41,051 bases of DNA from Comamonadaceae bacterium. Lineage in GTDB: Bacteria; Pseudomonadota; Gammaproteobacteria; Burkholderiales; Burkholderiaceae_C. Where the stretch lies: NCBI GenBank assembly GCA_004144865.1, contig SEAY01000060.1, positions 1 through 41,051 on the forward strand, given 5' to 3'. The first letter of the stretch is position 1. Each line of letters begins with the position of its first letter. The translations under genes and the position numbers were made by a program. Positions 1 to 8,360 of this stretch are shown here, piece by piece. The notes beneath the pieces were generated by a model. That model was not told the origin of the DNA. It ran no database searches and saw only the letters and a program-made list of their open reading frames with translations.

Positions 1-2
1 CA

Positions 3-125
3 GCAGGCCACCGAAGCCGCGGGCATGCCGGTCGTACACACAGGGAGGGCTCCATGGCCATGTTGCCGGGCGGCACGCAGTTGCCGCATGCACTGCTGCG
101 GAAACGCGAAGGAGCGAGGTCATGA
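3..125 (+). CDS. Possible 3' end of an upstream gene (partial)
   Basis: This frame is open from the left edge and ends in a TGA that overlaps the ATG of the next gene as ATGA, a typical translational-coupling arrangement. A second reading is a tiny ORF starting at the ATG at 54, which has a GGGAGG ribosome-binding sequence 5 bases upstream. The visible residues (about 40, rich in Arg and Gly) match nothing I recognise, and the other two frames are also open here. Treat it as a weak call. Confidence 0.2.
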   Translation, partial: AGHRSRGHAGRTHREGSMAMLPGGTQLPHALLRKREGARS

Positions 126-613
126 ACGGGCCCGCAGCCGCCAGCACGCAGTTCGACATCCACCATCTCATCGCGGCCACCGCCGGCAACGACACGGCGG
201 ACGTCTTCCGTCCTTCGATCAACGCGGGCCAGTGGGAACTCTTCGGAAGCTACCTGCAGCCGCTGCTGCTGAAGCCGGCGCAGGTGGTGATCCAGCAGGG
301 TGCCTCGGACCGCACGGTGTACCTGGTGGAAGCCGGCGCCTTGACGGTGCACTACGAGGACGAGACCGGCCGCATCCGCCTGGCCACCGTGGAGGCGGGG
401 TCGGCGGTGGGCGAGGGCGCCTTCTTCTCGCGCCAGCCGCGCAACGCCACGGTGCAGGCGGCAGGGGTGTGCAGGCTGTGGTCGATGACGCCCATGCGCT
501 TCGCCGAACTGTCCAACCGCCAGCCGCAGATCGCCCTCGAAGTGGCGATGGCGCTGGGCGGGCTGGTGTCGCGGCGGCTGGCCAACCGGCCCAAGCGGGT
601 GGCCATCACCTGA
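122..613 (+). CDS. Stand-alone cyclic nucleotide-binding domain protein
   Basis: The 163-residue protein consists almost wholly of one Crp/Fnr-type cNMP-binding beta-barrel. Residues about 35-140 carry the GEGAFF...PRNATV phosphate-binding cassette, and there is no helix-turn-helix after it. It therefore cannot act as a CRP-like repressor or activator by itself and more likely senses a nucleotide, or only keeps the fold, while binding a partner. The ATG at 122 is preceded by GGAG at a suitable distance. The next gene starts 57 bases downstream on the same strand. Family assignment is firm; ligand and partner are unknown. Confidence 0.85.
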   Translation: MNGPAAASTQFDIHHLIAATAGNDTADVFRPSINAGQWELFGSYLQPLLLKPAQVVIQQGASDRTVYLVEAGALTVHYEDETGRIRLATVEAGSAVGEGAFFSRQPRNATVQAAGVCRLWSMTPMRFAELSNRQPQIALEVAMALGGLVSRRLANRPKRVAIT

Positions 614-670
614 CCACGCGGCGGCGGAGGCCGCCGCGCACCGGATAATGCGCTCGCATTGGAGAGCGCA

Positions 671-1393
671 TTGGAATCAGCACCGGAAGAAAAGCAGCGG
701 CTGTCGAAGCTGGTCGCGGCCATGGTGCCGTGCTCGCGCCGCGAAGCCGAGCAATACATCGCCGAAGGCCGGGTGCGCGTGGATGGCGCCGTGGTCGAGG
801 AGCCGCAGTTCCGGGTGGCCGGCCAGCGCGTCGAGGTCGACACCCAGGCGCGCCTGCAAGCGACGGAACCCGCGACCTTCCTGGTCCACAAGCCGGCCGG
901 CGTGGACACCATGGAATTGCAGGGGCAGCTGGTCGCGGCGACGCGCTGGGAAGGTGACGATTCGGGCATCCGCCGGGTGAAAAGCCATGCCGTGGGGCTC
1001 GTGCCGCTGCTGCCGTTGCCGCGCCAGGCGAGCGGCCTGTCGGTCTTCAGCCAGGATGGGCGCATCGTCCGCAAGCTGAAGGACGATGCCGACACGCTGG
1101 AGCAGGAGTTGCTGGCCGAAGTGACCGGCACGATCGCGCCCAATGGCCTGGCGCGCCTGGGCCGGGGCCTGGTCTTCGAGGGCCGGGCGATGCCTCCCGC
1201 GCGTGTGAGCTGGCAGAGCGAGGCGCGCCTGCGTTTCGCGCTCAAGGGCATCGCGCCCGAATGGGTGCCCTGGATGTGCGCGCAAGTGGGGTTGCAGCTC
1301 ACCGGGCTGCGGCGCATCCGCATCGGCCGGGTGCCGATGGCGCAGCTGCCGCCCGGCCAGTGGCGCTACCTGCGTCCCGCCGAACGTTTCTAG
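671..1393 (+). CDS. S4-domain pseudouridine synthase-like protein, catalytic Asp missing
   Basis: The protein of about 240 residues resembles the RsuA/RluB/RluE/RluF family. It has an N-terminal S4 RNA-binding domain (about residues 10-55, with SRREAEQYI) followed by the synthase fold. In this family the motif GRLDxDTxGLLLLTNDG supplies the catalytic Asp. Here the aligned segment reads LPLPRQASGLSVFSQDG, so Asp is replaced by Pro (about residue 117), and the Tyr of the following KEY-type motif is Leu. It may bind rRNA without modifying it. There is no ATG start: TTG at 671 has GGAGA five bases upstream and is preferred over the TTG at 659. The stop lies 5 bases before the helicase ATG. Confidence 0.8.
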   Translation: MESAPEEKQRLSKLVAAMVPCSRREAEQYIAEGRVRVDGAVVEEPQFRVAGQRVEVDTQARLQATEPATFLVHKPAGVDTMELQGQLVAATRWEGDDSGIRRVKSHAVGLVPLLPLPRQASGLSVFSQDGRIVRKLKDDADTLEQELLAEVTGTIAPNGLARLGRGLVFEGRAMPPARVSWQSEARLRFALKGIAPEWVPWMCAQVGLQLTGLRRIRIGRVPMAQLPPGQWRYLRPAERF

Positions 1394-1398
1394 TGCCC

Positions 1399-2676
1399 AT
1401 GGATACACCGACATTCCCCGAGCTGGGGCTTTCCCCGGAACTCGCGCACGCGTGCAAGGAGGCCGGCTATGCCGTTCCCTCGCCGATCCAGGTGCAGGCC
1501 ATTCCTCCCGTGCTGCGTGGAGAAGACCTGCTCGGGCTCGCTCCCACGGGCTCCGGCAAGACGGCCGCCTACGCGCTGCCGCTGCTGCAGCGCCTGGCCG
1601 CCGGACCGCAGCGTGCGTTCCGGCGCGTGCGAATCCTCGTGCTCGTGCCCACGCGCGAGCTCGCCGTGCAGGTGGGCGAGGTGTTCCGCCGGCTGGGTGC
1701 GTCGCTCCCGCGGCCGATGAAGATGGCCGTGCTGCACGGCGGCGTGTCGGTGAACCCGCAGATGATGGGCCTGCGCGGGGGCGCCGACATCGTCGTGTCC
1801 ACGCCCGGGCGGCTGCTGGACCTGCTGGAGCGCAATGCGGTGCGGCTGGACGCCGTGGAAACCCTGGTGCTCGACGAGGCCGACCGCCTGCTGGACCTGG
1901 GCTTCGCCGCCGAGCGCGAGCGCATCCTCGCGGCGCTGCCGGCCTCGCGCCAGAACCTGCTGTTCTCGGCCACCTTCCCTCCTGACGTGCAGGTGCTGGC
2001 GGATGCCCTGCTGCACGATGCGCAGCGCGTGGAGATGGCCTCGCAGGCGAGCGCCGAGCCGGACATCCTGCAGCGCGTGATCGCCGTCGATGCGCCGCGC
2101 CGCACGGAGCTGTTGCGACACTTGATCCAGCAGGGCAACTGGCAACGCGTGCTGGTGTTCGTGGCCACGCGTTACGCCGCGGACCACGTGGCGAACAAGC
2201 TGGCCAGCCGCGGCATCCGGGCCGCGCCGCTGCACGGCGACATGAGCCAGTCGCAGCGCCTGGCGGTGCTGGAAGACTTCAAGGACGGCGCCTTCGAGGT
2301 GCTGCTGACCACCGACCTCGCGGCGCGCGGCATCCACATTCCGGAGCTCGAGGTGGTGGTCAACTACGACCTGCCGCGCTCCGCCGATGACTACGTGCAT
2401 CGCATCGGCCGCACCGGCCGCGCGGGCGCGAACGGGCTGGCGATCAGCTTCACGAGCGCCGCGACCGAGCCGCACTTTCGCCTGATCGAGAAGCGCAACA
2501 AGCTGGCGCTTCCGCGCGAGCAGGTCGCCGGTTTCGAGCCGGTGGAGCTTGCGCTGCCTTCCGCGGAAGCGCCTGCGGGCACGGGCGGCATCAAGGGCCG
2601 GCGGCCCAGCAAGAAGGACAAGCTGCGCGCAGCGGCGGCGCAGGCGGCTGCCAAGAAGGACGGCGAGGCTCAGTGA
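1399..2676 (+). CDS. DEAD-box ATP-dependent RNA helicase (RhlE-like)
   Basis: This 425-residue protein has all the motifs of a DEAD-box RNA helicase in order: Q motif PSPIQ (27-31), Walker A APTGSGKT (48-55), PTREL, STPGR, DEAD (159-162), SAT (190-192), TTDLAARG and HRIGRTGRAG (from 334). The C-terminal tail is short and Lys/Ala-rich, as in the RhlE group, and may contact RNA. These helicases unwind short RNA duplexes in ribosome assembly or mRNA decay. It follows the S4 protein after 5 bases, so the pair is probably co-transcribed and may share a role in rRNA maturation. The ATG at 1399 is chosen because it is the first good start after the previous stop. Confidence 0.95.
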   Translation: MDTPTFPELGLSPELAHACKEAGYAVPSPIQVQAIPPVLRGEDLLGLAPTGSGKTAAYALPLLQRLAAGPQRAFRRVRILVLVPTRELAVQVGEVFRRLGASLPRPMKMAVLHGGVSVNPQMMGLRGGADIVVSTPGRLLDLLERNAVRLDAVETLVLDEADRLLDLGFAAERERILAALPASRQNLLFSATFPPDVQVLADALLHDAQRVEMASQASAEPDILQRVIAVDAPRRTELLRHLIQQGNWQRVLVFVATRYAADHVANKLASRGIRAAPLHGDMSQSQRLAVLEDFKDGAFEVLLTTDLAARGIHIPELEVVVNYDLPRSADDYVHRIGRTGRAGANGLAISFTSAATEPHFRLIEKRNKLALPREQVAGFEPVELALPSAEAPAGTGGIKGRRPSKKDKLRAAAAQAAAKKDGEAQ

Positions 2677-2690
2677 CCGGTGGACTGCCT

Positions 2691-3449
2691 TCAGGGCAGG
2701 TACCGCTCGCTCCAGGCCGCGATGATGTTGGCCGCGTAGACCGCATCGCTGCGGCGCCTGAGCAGGTGGTCGGCGTCCGGCAGGGAAACGAAACTCTTCG
2801 GGTGCCGCGCGTTGACGAAGATGCCGGTCGCATTGCCGATCGCGACGGTGTCGTCGACCGGTGAATGCAGGATCAGCAGCGCGCGGCCGAGCGCGTTGAC
2901 TTTCTCGCGCAGCCGCTGCTCCGCCGCATCCGCCAGGAATTCGCGGCGGATGCGGAACGAACGGCCGGCCAGCTGCACCAGCGCTTCGCCGCGGGCCTCG
3001 ATCTCCGGCACGTGCTCGCGAAAGAGCCCGGCCACATGGCCGACGTCGCTGGGCGCGCCTATCGTGGCGACCGCACGCACCTCCGGGATGTCCGCGGCCG
3101 CGGCCAGTACGGCGGATCCGCCCAGGCTGTGGCCGACCAGCAGCGCCGGCGCTTGGCGGTTGGCCCGCAGCCAGCCCGCTGCCGCCACCAGGTCCTGCAC
3201 GTTGGAGGAAAAGTCGGTGCTGGCGAATTCGCCCTCGCTGTGACCGAGGCCGGTGAAGTCGAAGCGCAGCACGGCGATGCCGTGCTCCACGAGCGACTGG
3301 GCGATGCGGCTGGCGGCGAAGATGTCCTTGTTGCAGGTGAAGCAATGGGCGAAGAGGGCGTGCGCGCGCGCGTCGCCGTCCGGCGCGTCGAGGCGGGCGG
3401 CGAGCAAGGAGCCGTGCGCGCCCGGGAAGGTGGCGTGCTCGGACGTCAT
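2691..3449 (-). CDS. Alpha/beta hydrolase (YcjY/OsmC-associated type, without OsmC domain)
   Basis: The 252-residue protein has a complete alpha/beta hydrolase fold: FAHCFTCNKD near the N terminus, the nucleophile elbow GHSLGG, the acid in LHSPVDDTV and the histidine in DADHLL near the C terminus. The sequence matches the hydrolase half of proteins in which this domain is fused to an OsmC peroxide-reductase domain. Here the OsmC half is absent and the protein simply ends. Its ATG overlaps the stop of the FMN reductase gene as ATGA, so the two are translated together. It is likely an esterase or peptidase-like hydrolase; the substrate is unknown. Confidence 0.85.
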   Translation of the reverse strand: MTSEHATFPGAHGSLLAARLDAPDGDARAHALFAHCFTCNKDIFAASRIAQSLVEHGIAVLRFDFTGLGHSEGEFASTDFSSNVQDLVAAAGWLRANRQAPALLVGHSLGGSAVLAAAADIPEVRAVATIGAPSDVGHVAGLFREHVPEIEARGEALVQLAGRSFRIRREFLADAAEQRLREKVNALGRALLILHSPVDDTVAIGNATGIFVNARHPKSFVSLPDADHLLRRRSDAVYAANIIAAWSERYLP

Positions 3450-4003
3450 GGCCCCGGCCGCAGCGAGGCGCAGAAACCCTGCAGGAACTGCCGCAGCTGC
3501 GCCTTCATCTTCTCGTCGACCATCTCGCCCGCGTCGTTGAAGACCTGGCCCGCACGCGAGACCATCAGGCGGCCGCCGAACCAGGGCTGCGTGCCCAGCG
3601 TGCGCAGCACGGGCAGCCAGGCGTTCTGCGCGAGGATGGTGCCGAAGCCGCCCGGCGACGCGCCGATGACGGCGACGGGGCGGTTGCCGAACACCCGCGC
3701 GATGTCGCTGGCGGGCCGGCTCAGCCAGTCGATGCCGTTCTTCAGCACGCCGGGAATGCCGTTGTTGTACTCGGGCGTGGCGAGCAGCAGGCCGTCGCAA
3801 GCGACGATGCGCTCCTTCAGTTCCTGCACCGCCGGCGGAATGCCGTCGCGCGCCTCGGCGTCGCCGTCGTAGAGCGGAATGCCGTGCAGCGTTGCGATCT
3901 CCAGCGTGGCGCCCGCGGGCATCACGCCGGCCGCCGCGCGCAGCAAGGCCGTGTTGTAGGAGCCCGAGCGCAGGCTGCCGGAAAGCCCGAGGATCGTGGT
4001 CAT
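3446..4003 (-). CDS. NADPH-dependent FMN reductase / NAD(P)H quinone reductase
   Basis: A 185-residue flavodoxin-fold protein. GLSGSLRSGSYN near the N terminus is the FMN phosphate-binding loop, and TPEYNNGIPGVLKNGIDW is the hallmark segment of the NADPH-dependent FMN reductase (ArsH/azoreductase-like) family. It should transfer hydride from NADPH to FMN, quinones or azo compounds in the cytoplasm. The chosen ATG at 4003 has GGGAG about 8 bases upstream; another ATG seven codons earlier lacks this. It is divergent from the glutathionyl-hydroquinone reductase gene across about 105 bases, so quinone handling may be the shared theme. A paralogue is encoded at 30406-30948. Confidence 0.9.
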   Translation of the reverse strand: MTTILGLSGSLRSGSYNTALLRAAAGVMPAGATLEIATLHGIPLYDGDAEARDGIPPAVQELKERIVACDGLLLATPEYNNGIPGVLKNGIDWLSRPASDIARVFGNRPVAVIGASPGGFGTILAQNAWLPVLRTLGTQPWFGGRLMVSRAGQVFNDAGEMVDEKMKAQLRQFLQGFCASLRPGP

Positions 4004-4108
4004 GCGAATGCTCCCTGGCCCCATCGAGGACCGGTCCCGGCGCACGATAGCACCGCCCGCGGGACGGGGCGCGAATATGATGGCCCGACAGCACCCGAAG
4101 GGAGCGGC

Positions 4109-5050
4109 ATGAGCGGATACCTGAAGGATGGCCAGTGGCACGAGGGCTGGTACGACACGCGGGCGACGCGCGGCGAGTTCGTGCGCACGACCTCCGCCTT
4201 CCGCAACCGCATCACCGCCGACGGCAGCAGCGGCTTTCCGGCCGAAGCGGGGCGCTACCACCTGTACGTGTCGCTCGCCTGTCCCTGGGCCCACCGAACG
4301 CTGATCGCGCGCGTGCTGAAAGGGCTGCAGGACGTGGTCTCGGTGTCGGTGGTCGAGCCGGTCATGACGCGGGGCTGGAGCTTCAGCGACGCGCTGCCGG
4401 ATCACCTGCACGGCTTCGATCACCTGCACCAGATCTACACCCTTGCCGATCCGCAGTACAGCGGCCGCGTGCTGGTGCCGGTGCTGTGGGACAAGAAGAA
4501 GCGCACCATCGTCAGCAACGAGTCCAGCGAGATCCTGCGCATGTTCGACGAGGCGTTCGCGGGCTTCGCGAGCGGCCCCGACCTGTACCCGGCCGCACAG
4601 CGCGACGAGATCGACCGCGTCAACGCGTTCGTCTACGACAACATCAACAACGGCGTCTACCGCTGCGGCTTCGCCACGGAGCAGGCCGCGTACGAGCAGG
4701 CGTTCGAACGCCTGTTCGCTGGCCTCGACTGGGTGGAAGGTGAGCTCGGCAAGCGCCCGTTCCTGGTGGGCGCGCAGCCGACCGAGGCCGACTGGCGCCT
4801 GTTTACGACGCTGGCCCGCTTCGATGCCGTGTACGTCGGCCACTTCAAGTGCAACCGCAACCGCATCGAGGACTTTCCCAAGCTCTCGCGCTACCTGCGC
4901 ACGCTGTATCGCGTGCCGGGCATCGCGCAGACGGTGGACATGGACCACATCAAGCGGCATTACTACATGAGCCATCCGCACATCAATCCGACGCGGGTGG
5001 TGCCCGTGGGGCCGCGCCTGCGGTTCCTCGAGGTGGACGCCGCCCACTGA
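4109..5050 (+). CDS. yqjG: Glutathionyl-hydroquinone reductase (Xi-class GST, YqjG/ECM4 type)
   Basis: The 313-residue protein belongs to the Xi class of glutathione transferases. The catalytic Cys58 lies in the class motif CPWAHR. The segments VPVLWD...IVSNESSEI (glutathione site), NINNGVYRCGFA and ADWRLFTTL...DAVY are typical, and length is normal. These enzymes remove glutathione from glutathionyl-hydroquinones made when quinones react with thiols, often beside aromatic degradation pathways. A GGGAG ribosome-binding site precedes the ATG. A divergent FMN/quinone reductase fits a quinone-protection role. The specific substrate is inference. Confidence 0.92.
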   Translation: MSGYLKDGQWHEGWYDTRATRGEFVRTTSAFRNRITADGSSGFPAEAGRYHLYVSLACPWAHRTLIARVLKGLQDVVSVSVVEPVMTRGWSFSDALPDHLHGFDHLHQIYTLADPQYSGRVLVPVLWDKKKRTIVSNESSEILRMFDEAFAGFASGPDLYPAAQRDEIDRVNAFVYDNINNGVYRCGFATEQAAYEQAFERLFAGLDWVEGELGKRPFLVGAQPTEADWRLFTTLARFDAVYVGHFKCNRNRIEDFPKLSRYLRTLYRVPGIAQTVDMDHIKRHYYMSHPHINPTRVVPVGPRLRFLEVDAAH

Positions 5051-5076
5051 ACCGAACCCGGAGACCCCGACAGCCC

Positions 5077-5385
5077 ATGGACGACATCACGCTGGCCGAC
5101 AACCCGGACCGCCACCGCTTCGAACTTCGCATCGGAACGGACGTGGCGGCCTTCTCGGAATACAACGTCGTGAAGGGAGCGCTCCTCTTCACGCATACCG
5201 AGGTGTCGCCAGCCTTCGAGGGCAAGGGCCTGGGCGGCCAGCTGGTCGCCTTCGCGCTCGATGAGGTGCGGCGGCGCGACTTGCACGCCATTCCCGCCTG
5301 CCCCTTCGTGGCCGCGTTCATCCGCAAGAATCCCGAGTACCTTGACGTCGTCACGGAGGCGGGCCGGCGCGCCTTCCTGAACTGA
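5077..5385 (+). CDS. Small GNAT-like N-acetyltransferase (YjdJ/COG2388 type)
   Basis: A 102-residue single-domain protein of the short GNAT group: the AcCoA-binding core is around FEGKGLGGQLVAFALDEVR, followed by the conserved IPACPFVAAFIRKNPEY. These mini-GNATs lack the N-terminal strands of full enzymes. Human relatives include GTLF3B/NATD1, and their substrates are mostly unknown. The start is ATG at 5077 with GGAGA about 12 bases upstream. It lies 26 bases after the GST gene on the same strand and is probably co-transcribed with it. It converges on the next gene with a 12-base gap. Confidence 0.85.
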   Translation: MDDITLADNPDRHRFELRIGTDVAAFSEYNVVKGALLFTHTEVSPAFEGKGLGGQLVAFALDEVRRRDLHAIPACPFVAAFIRKNPEYLDVVTEAGRRAFLN

Positions 5386-5397
5386 CCCCTGGAGCGG

Positions 5398-5709
5398 CTA
5401 GTCGGCCGACGGCGCTTCCCAGCCGAGGAGCTCGGCCAGGCGCGTGACCACCCAGCCTGCTTCTGCGGGCGCCACGGGAGAGCCTTCCGCAGTGAGCGCC
5501 GCCTGCATTTTGCGCAGCACGTCGCGCTCGGGGTCGCCGGTCTTGAAGGCGGCCGTCGACGCCTGGTCGGTCAGCATCTGCGCCAGGTCTTCGCAGAGTT
5601 CGTAGCGGCGGCGCACCTCGCTCATCGGCTCGGTGAGGCGATGGCCGGAGGGCGAGGTGAAGAGGGCAAGGAACGAGGGCGGTACCTCGATCTGGTTGTA
5701 GTCGTCCAT
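5398..5709 (-). CDS. Conserved hypothetical protein
   Basis: This 103-residue acidic, soluble protein has no signal peptide or membrane segment. It begins MDDYNQIEVPPSFLALF and has a C-terminal helical part with WVVTRLAELLGWEAP. It resembles a small protein family that I recall from Comamonadaceae genomes, where it has no proven function; I cannot assign one. The gene ends 12 bases from the convergent GNAT gene. The next upstream minus-strand gene ends about 36 bases away, so the two may be in one transcript. Confidence 0.65.
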   Translation of the reverse strand: MDDYNQIEVPPSFLALFTSPSGHRLTEPMSEVRRRYELCEDLAQMLTDQASTAAFKTGDPERDVLRKMQAALTAEGSPVAPAEAGWVVTRLAELLGWEAPSAD

Positions 5710-5745
5710 GGAATGCAGGTGAAGGCGCGGGGAAACCCCTCGCGC

Positions 5746-6306
5746 TCAGCGCGGCGGCTTGGGCCGGAAGAAGATCACGACGCCATCATCGGCGACTTCG
5801 ATCTCCCCGGGCTCGAAGCCCATCGTGTCCGGCAGCGCCAGCTCGGCCGGCGAGAGTTGGTGGAGCACGATCTCGCCCAGCTGCCGCGTCATCGAGGGCA
5901 GCACGCTGCGCAGTGCCTGCATGCCTTCGGGCGGCAGGCCGGGCCAGCGCACATCCAGCACCTCGGCACGGTGGGCCCGCAGCGTGCGGTCGGTGGGTTC
6001 GTAGCGCAGGGCGAAGACCACGTCCATCTCGCCGCCCTGGGCCCCGGGAAGCTGCGCGCCGCTCAGCTGCGCCAGCAGCGCCGCGCCGATGCGGTTGCGC
6101 GCCGGCAGCAGGAGCAGGCGCGGCGCGCTCACCTGCACTTCCAGCAGGCCCGCGAGGCCGCCGCGCACGGGAAAGCGCTTCGAAAGCGCCTCGAACAAGG
6201 TGGCGGCGGAGACTTTGTGGCGCGGCCGTGGCTGCGCCTCGCTGGCCAGCAGCGAGGCGGCCGGGCAGGCGGCGAGGACCGCGAAGAGCGCAAGGCGGCG
6301 GTGCAT
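5746..6306 (-). CDS. DUF1439 (YceB-like) exported protein
   Basis: The 186-residue protein starts with a hydrophobic export signal. The signal contains LAAC at 11-14, a possible but unusually early lipobox; cleavage by signal peptidase I after ASEA is the alternative. The mature part shows the DUF1439 pattern: an early segment VSAATLFEALSKRFPVR, a beta-rich middle, and a C-terminal strand with EIEVADDGVVIFFRPK. E. coli YceB, a lipoprotein, belongs to this family. It probably sits in the periplasm or on a membrane leaflet and may bind a hydrophobic ligand, which is inferred from the tubular fold of the family. Confidence 0.75.
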   Translation of the reverse strand: MHRRLALFAVLAACPAASLLASEAQPRPRHKVSAATLFEALSKRFPVRGGLAGLLEVQVSAPRLLLLPARNRIGAALLAQLSGAQLPGAQGGEMDVVFALRYEPTDRTLRAHRAEVLDVRWPGLPPEGMQALRSVLPSMTRQLGEIVLHQLSPAELALPDTMGFEPGEIEVADDGVVIFFRPKPPR

Positions 6307-6380
6307 GGGTGCGATTCTGGCGCGCGCGCGTGTCGCGCGTGCAAAGCGCCGACCGTGCAGGCCCGCGCCGGCCGCGGTCT

Positions 6381-6710
6381 TCACCACCATTTGCCGCGTT
6401 TGGCGTTGTCGCGCTTCGTGGCTGCCTCGGCCAGGACGACGAGACCCATGCCCGCAAGGACCAGCAAGGCCGAGACGGCGAATCCCGCGGGGCCTTCCGG
6501 CACCATCCACGTGGGGTACTGCGGATAGGCTTCGGCGAGCGTGCGCAGCGTTGCGAGACCGGCGTCGCTCCGGTCCGCATTGAGGCCCATCAGGCCGGCG
6601 CGCGCGAACACCGCGCCGACGATGAGGATGGCGCCGGCGAGGAACAGCGTCTTGCCGAGCATGAGCGCGCGGCGCGGCGAGCGGGCGACGAGGGAGCGGA
6701 GCCAGTGCAT
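6381..6710 (-). CDS. Small two-helix membrane protein, unknown function
   Basis: A 109-residue protein with two likely transmembrane helices (about residues 18-38 and 79-98) separated by a soluble loop with repeated aromatic and Pro residues (AYPQYPTWMVPEG). The C terminus is basic (KRDNAKRGKWW). I recognise no family. The ATG at 6710 begins the helix-proximal basic stretch and is preferred over a start 25 codons upstream, whose extra residues look non-coding. It lies about 74 bases upstream of the DUF1439 gene on the same strand. Confidence 0.6.
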   Translation of the reverse strand: MHWLRSLVARSPRRALMLGKTLFLAGAILIVGAVFARAGLMGLNADRSDAGLATLRTLAEAYPQYPTWMVPEGPAGFAVSALLVLAGMGLVVLAEAATKRDNAKRGKWW

Positions 6711-6928
6711 GGCGGGGACTCTAGCGCAGTGCGATCCGGCCCCGTGCGCGAGGGGCCTGCCTCGCGATACATGCGCGATACACACCGGCCACCCGCTGAC
6801 GCAGCCTCGTTACGTCCCTCCCCCACATTTCACTCCGAGGTGCGGACGCTTGCCAGCACCGGAACCGGACGAAGGCCGGCCGCGTGCCGCCCGGAGCCGC
6901 CGACCACCGCAAGAGAGCAGGGGAAATC

Positions 6929-8290
6929 ATGGCCTACTTGAGTGAAGAACATGCCGCTTCCGTCCACGCAACGATGCGCAAGGACCCGCGCGGGTGCCCC
7001 ACGAGCACCGCTTCGGGCGATGCGGTCGCGCAGATGGAGCAGGCGCTGGAAAGCATGCTGTCCTATTTCGGCGATCCGCTCGCCGCGCTCGAGCGGGCGC
7101 AGGAGGCGGATCCGCAGTGGGCGCATGTCCATACCGTCAGGGCGGGGCTCTTGCTGACCGCCAGCGAATTCGCGGCCGCCCAGCAGGCCCGCGAGGAACT
7201 CGCCACGGCGGCGCGGCTGGGGACCCAGGCGAACGATCGCGAGAGGGCGCACATCGCGGCGGCCCAGGCCGCGGCCGACGGCGACTGGGACCGCGCGTGC
7301 GAACTCTGGGAGGCCATCCTGGTGCACTCGCCGCGCGACATCGCCGCGCTGCTGTTCGCGCACCTGTTCGACTTCTACCGCGGCGACGCCCTGAACCTGA
7401 AGCGCCGCCCCTTGCGCGTGCTGCCGCGCTGGAGCCCGGACCTGCCCTTCTACGGCTATGTGCTGGGGATGGCGGCGTTCGGCCTGGAGGAAGCCGGCCA
7501 CTATGCCGAAGCGGAAGACACGGGCCGCGCGGCGGTCGCGATGAACCCGCGCGATCCCTGGGCGATCCATGCGGTGACGCACGTGTTCGAGATGCAGGGC
7601 CGCCACCGCGCCGGCGCCGCATGGCTGCAGGGCCGGCTGCAGGACTGGTCCGTGGACAACGGCTTCTCCTTCCACAACTGGTTCCACGCGGCGCTGTTCC
7701 ACCTGGAGGAGATGGACACCCAGGCCGCGCTGGATGTCTACGACACGTACCTGGCCGGCGTCTCGGACCTCGCCCTGCAGCGCGTGGACCGCACCGCGAT
7801 CCTGTGGCGCCTGAAGCTGCTGGGCCTGGACGTGGCGTCGCGCTTCGACGCGCTGCGCCAGACCTGGAACACCGGGGCGCCGGCCGCGGGCTACTACGCG
7901 TTCAACGACCTGCACGCGCTGATCGCGTGCATCGGGGCGCAGGCGGAGCCCGCGGATGATCTGATGGACGCGATGACGGCCACTTCTTCCGGCGCCAGCA
8001 GCAACGGACGGATGACGCGGACGGCCGGCCTGCCCCTGGCGCGCGCCTTCAGCGCCTACGCCCGCGGCCGCTGGTCCGAGGCGACGGAGGGCCTGCTGCG
8101 GGTGCGCGACACCTCGCACGTGTTCGGCGGCAGCCACGCGCAACGGGACATCGTCACGCTGACGCTGATGGACGCGGCGGTGCGCGCCGGGCAGCGCGAA
8201 CTGGCCGGGCACATCCTGGCCGAGCGCCACCTGGCGAAGCAGCACACGCCGCTGACGGCGTTCTGGCAGGGGAAGGTTGCGAGGGCGTGA
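6929..8290 (+). CDS. Tetratricopeptide-repeat protein, TTC38 family
   Basis: The 453-residue protein is built of helical TPR-like repeats. Recognisable parts are DPLAALERAQEADPQWAHVH, a middle block RRPLRVLPRWSPDLPFYGYV, and the hallmark WAIHAVTHVFEMQGR followed by NGFSFHNWFHAALFHLE. The last motifs are shared with the TTC38 family found from bacteria to humans, whose activity is unknown. It has no signal peptide. The ATG at 6929 has AGGGGA just upstream. It stands alone, with a divergent membrane-protein gene to the left and a convergent TRAP operon to the right. Confidence 0.85.
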   Translation: MAYLSEEHAASVHATMRKDPRGCPTSTASGDAVAQMEQALESMLSYFGDPLAALERAQEADPQWAHVHTVRAGLLLTASEFAAAQQAREELATAARLGTQANDRERAHIAAAQAAADGDWDRACELWEAILVHSPRDIAALLFAHLFDFYRGDALNLKRRPLRVLPRWSPDLPFYGYVLGMAAFGLEEAGHYAEAEDTGRAAVAMNPRDPWAIHAVTHVFEMQGRHRAGAAWLQGRLQDWSVDNGFSFHNWFHAALFHLEEMDTQAALDVYDTYLAGVSDLALQRVDRTAILWRLKLLGLDVASRFDALRQTWNTGAPAAGYYAFNDLHALIACIGAQAEPADDLMDAMTATSSGASSNGRMTRTAGLPLARAFSAYARGRWSEATEGLLRVRDTSHVFGGSHAQRDIVTLTLMDAAVRAGQRELAGHILAERHLAKQHTPLTAFWQGKVARA

Positions 8291-8360
8291 AGTGCGGCGG
8301 GCGGGCGGGTGCGTGGGCAGACATGCCGGTGCCCAAGCTCACGCACACGCTGCCACCCTG

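Noticed and set aside
3446..4003. Recent duplication between the two FMN reductases
   Set aside because: The two proteins share the fold and motifs but differ throughout, so they are old paralogues or separate acquisitions.
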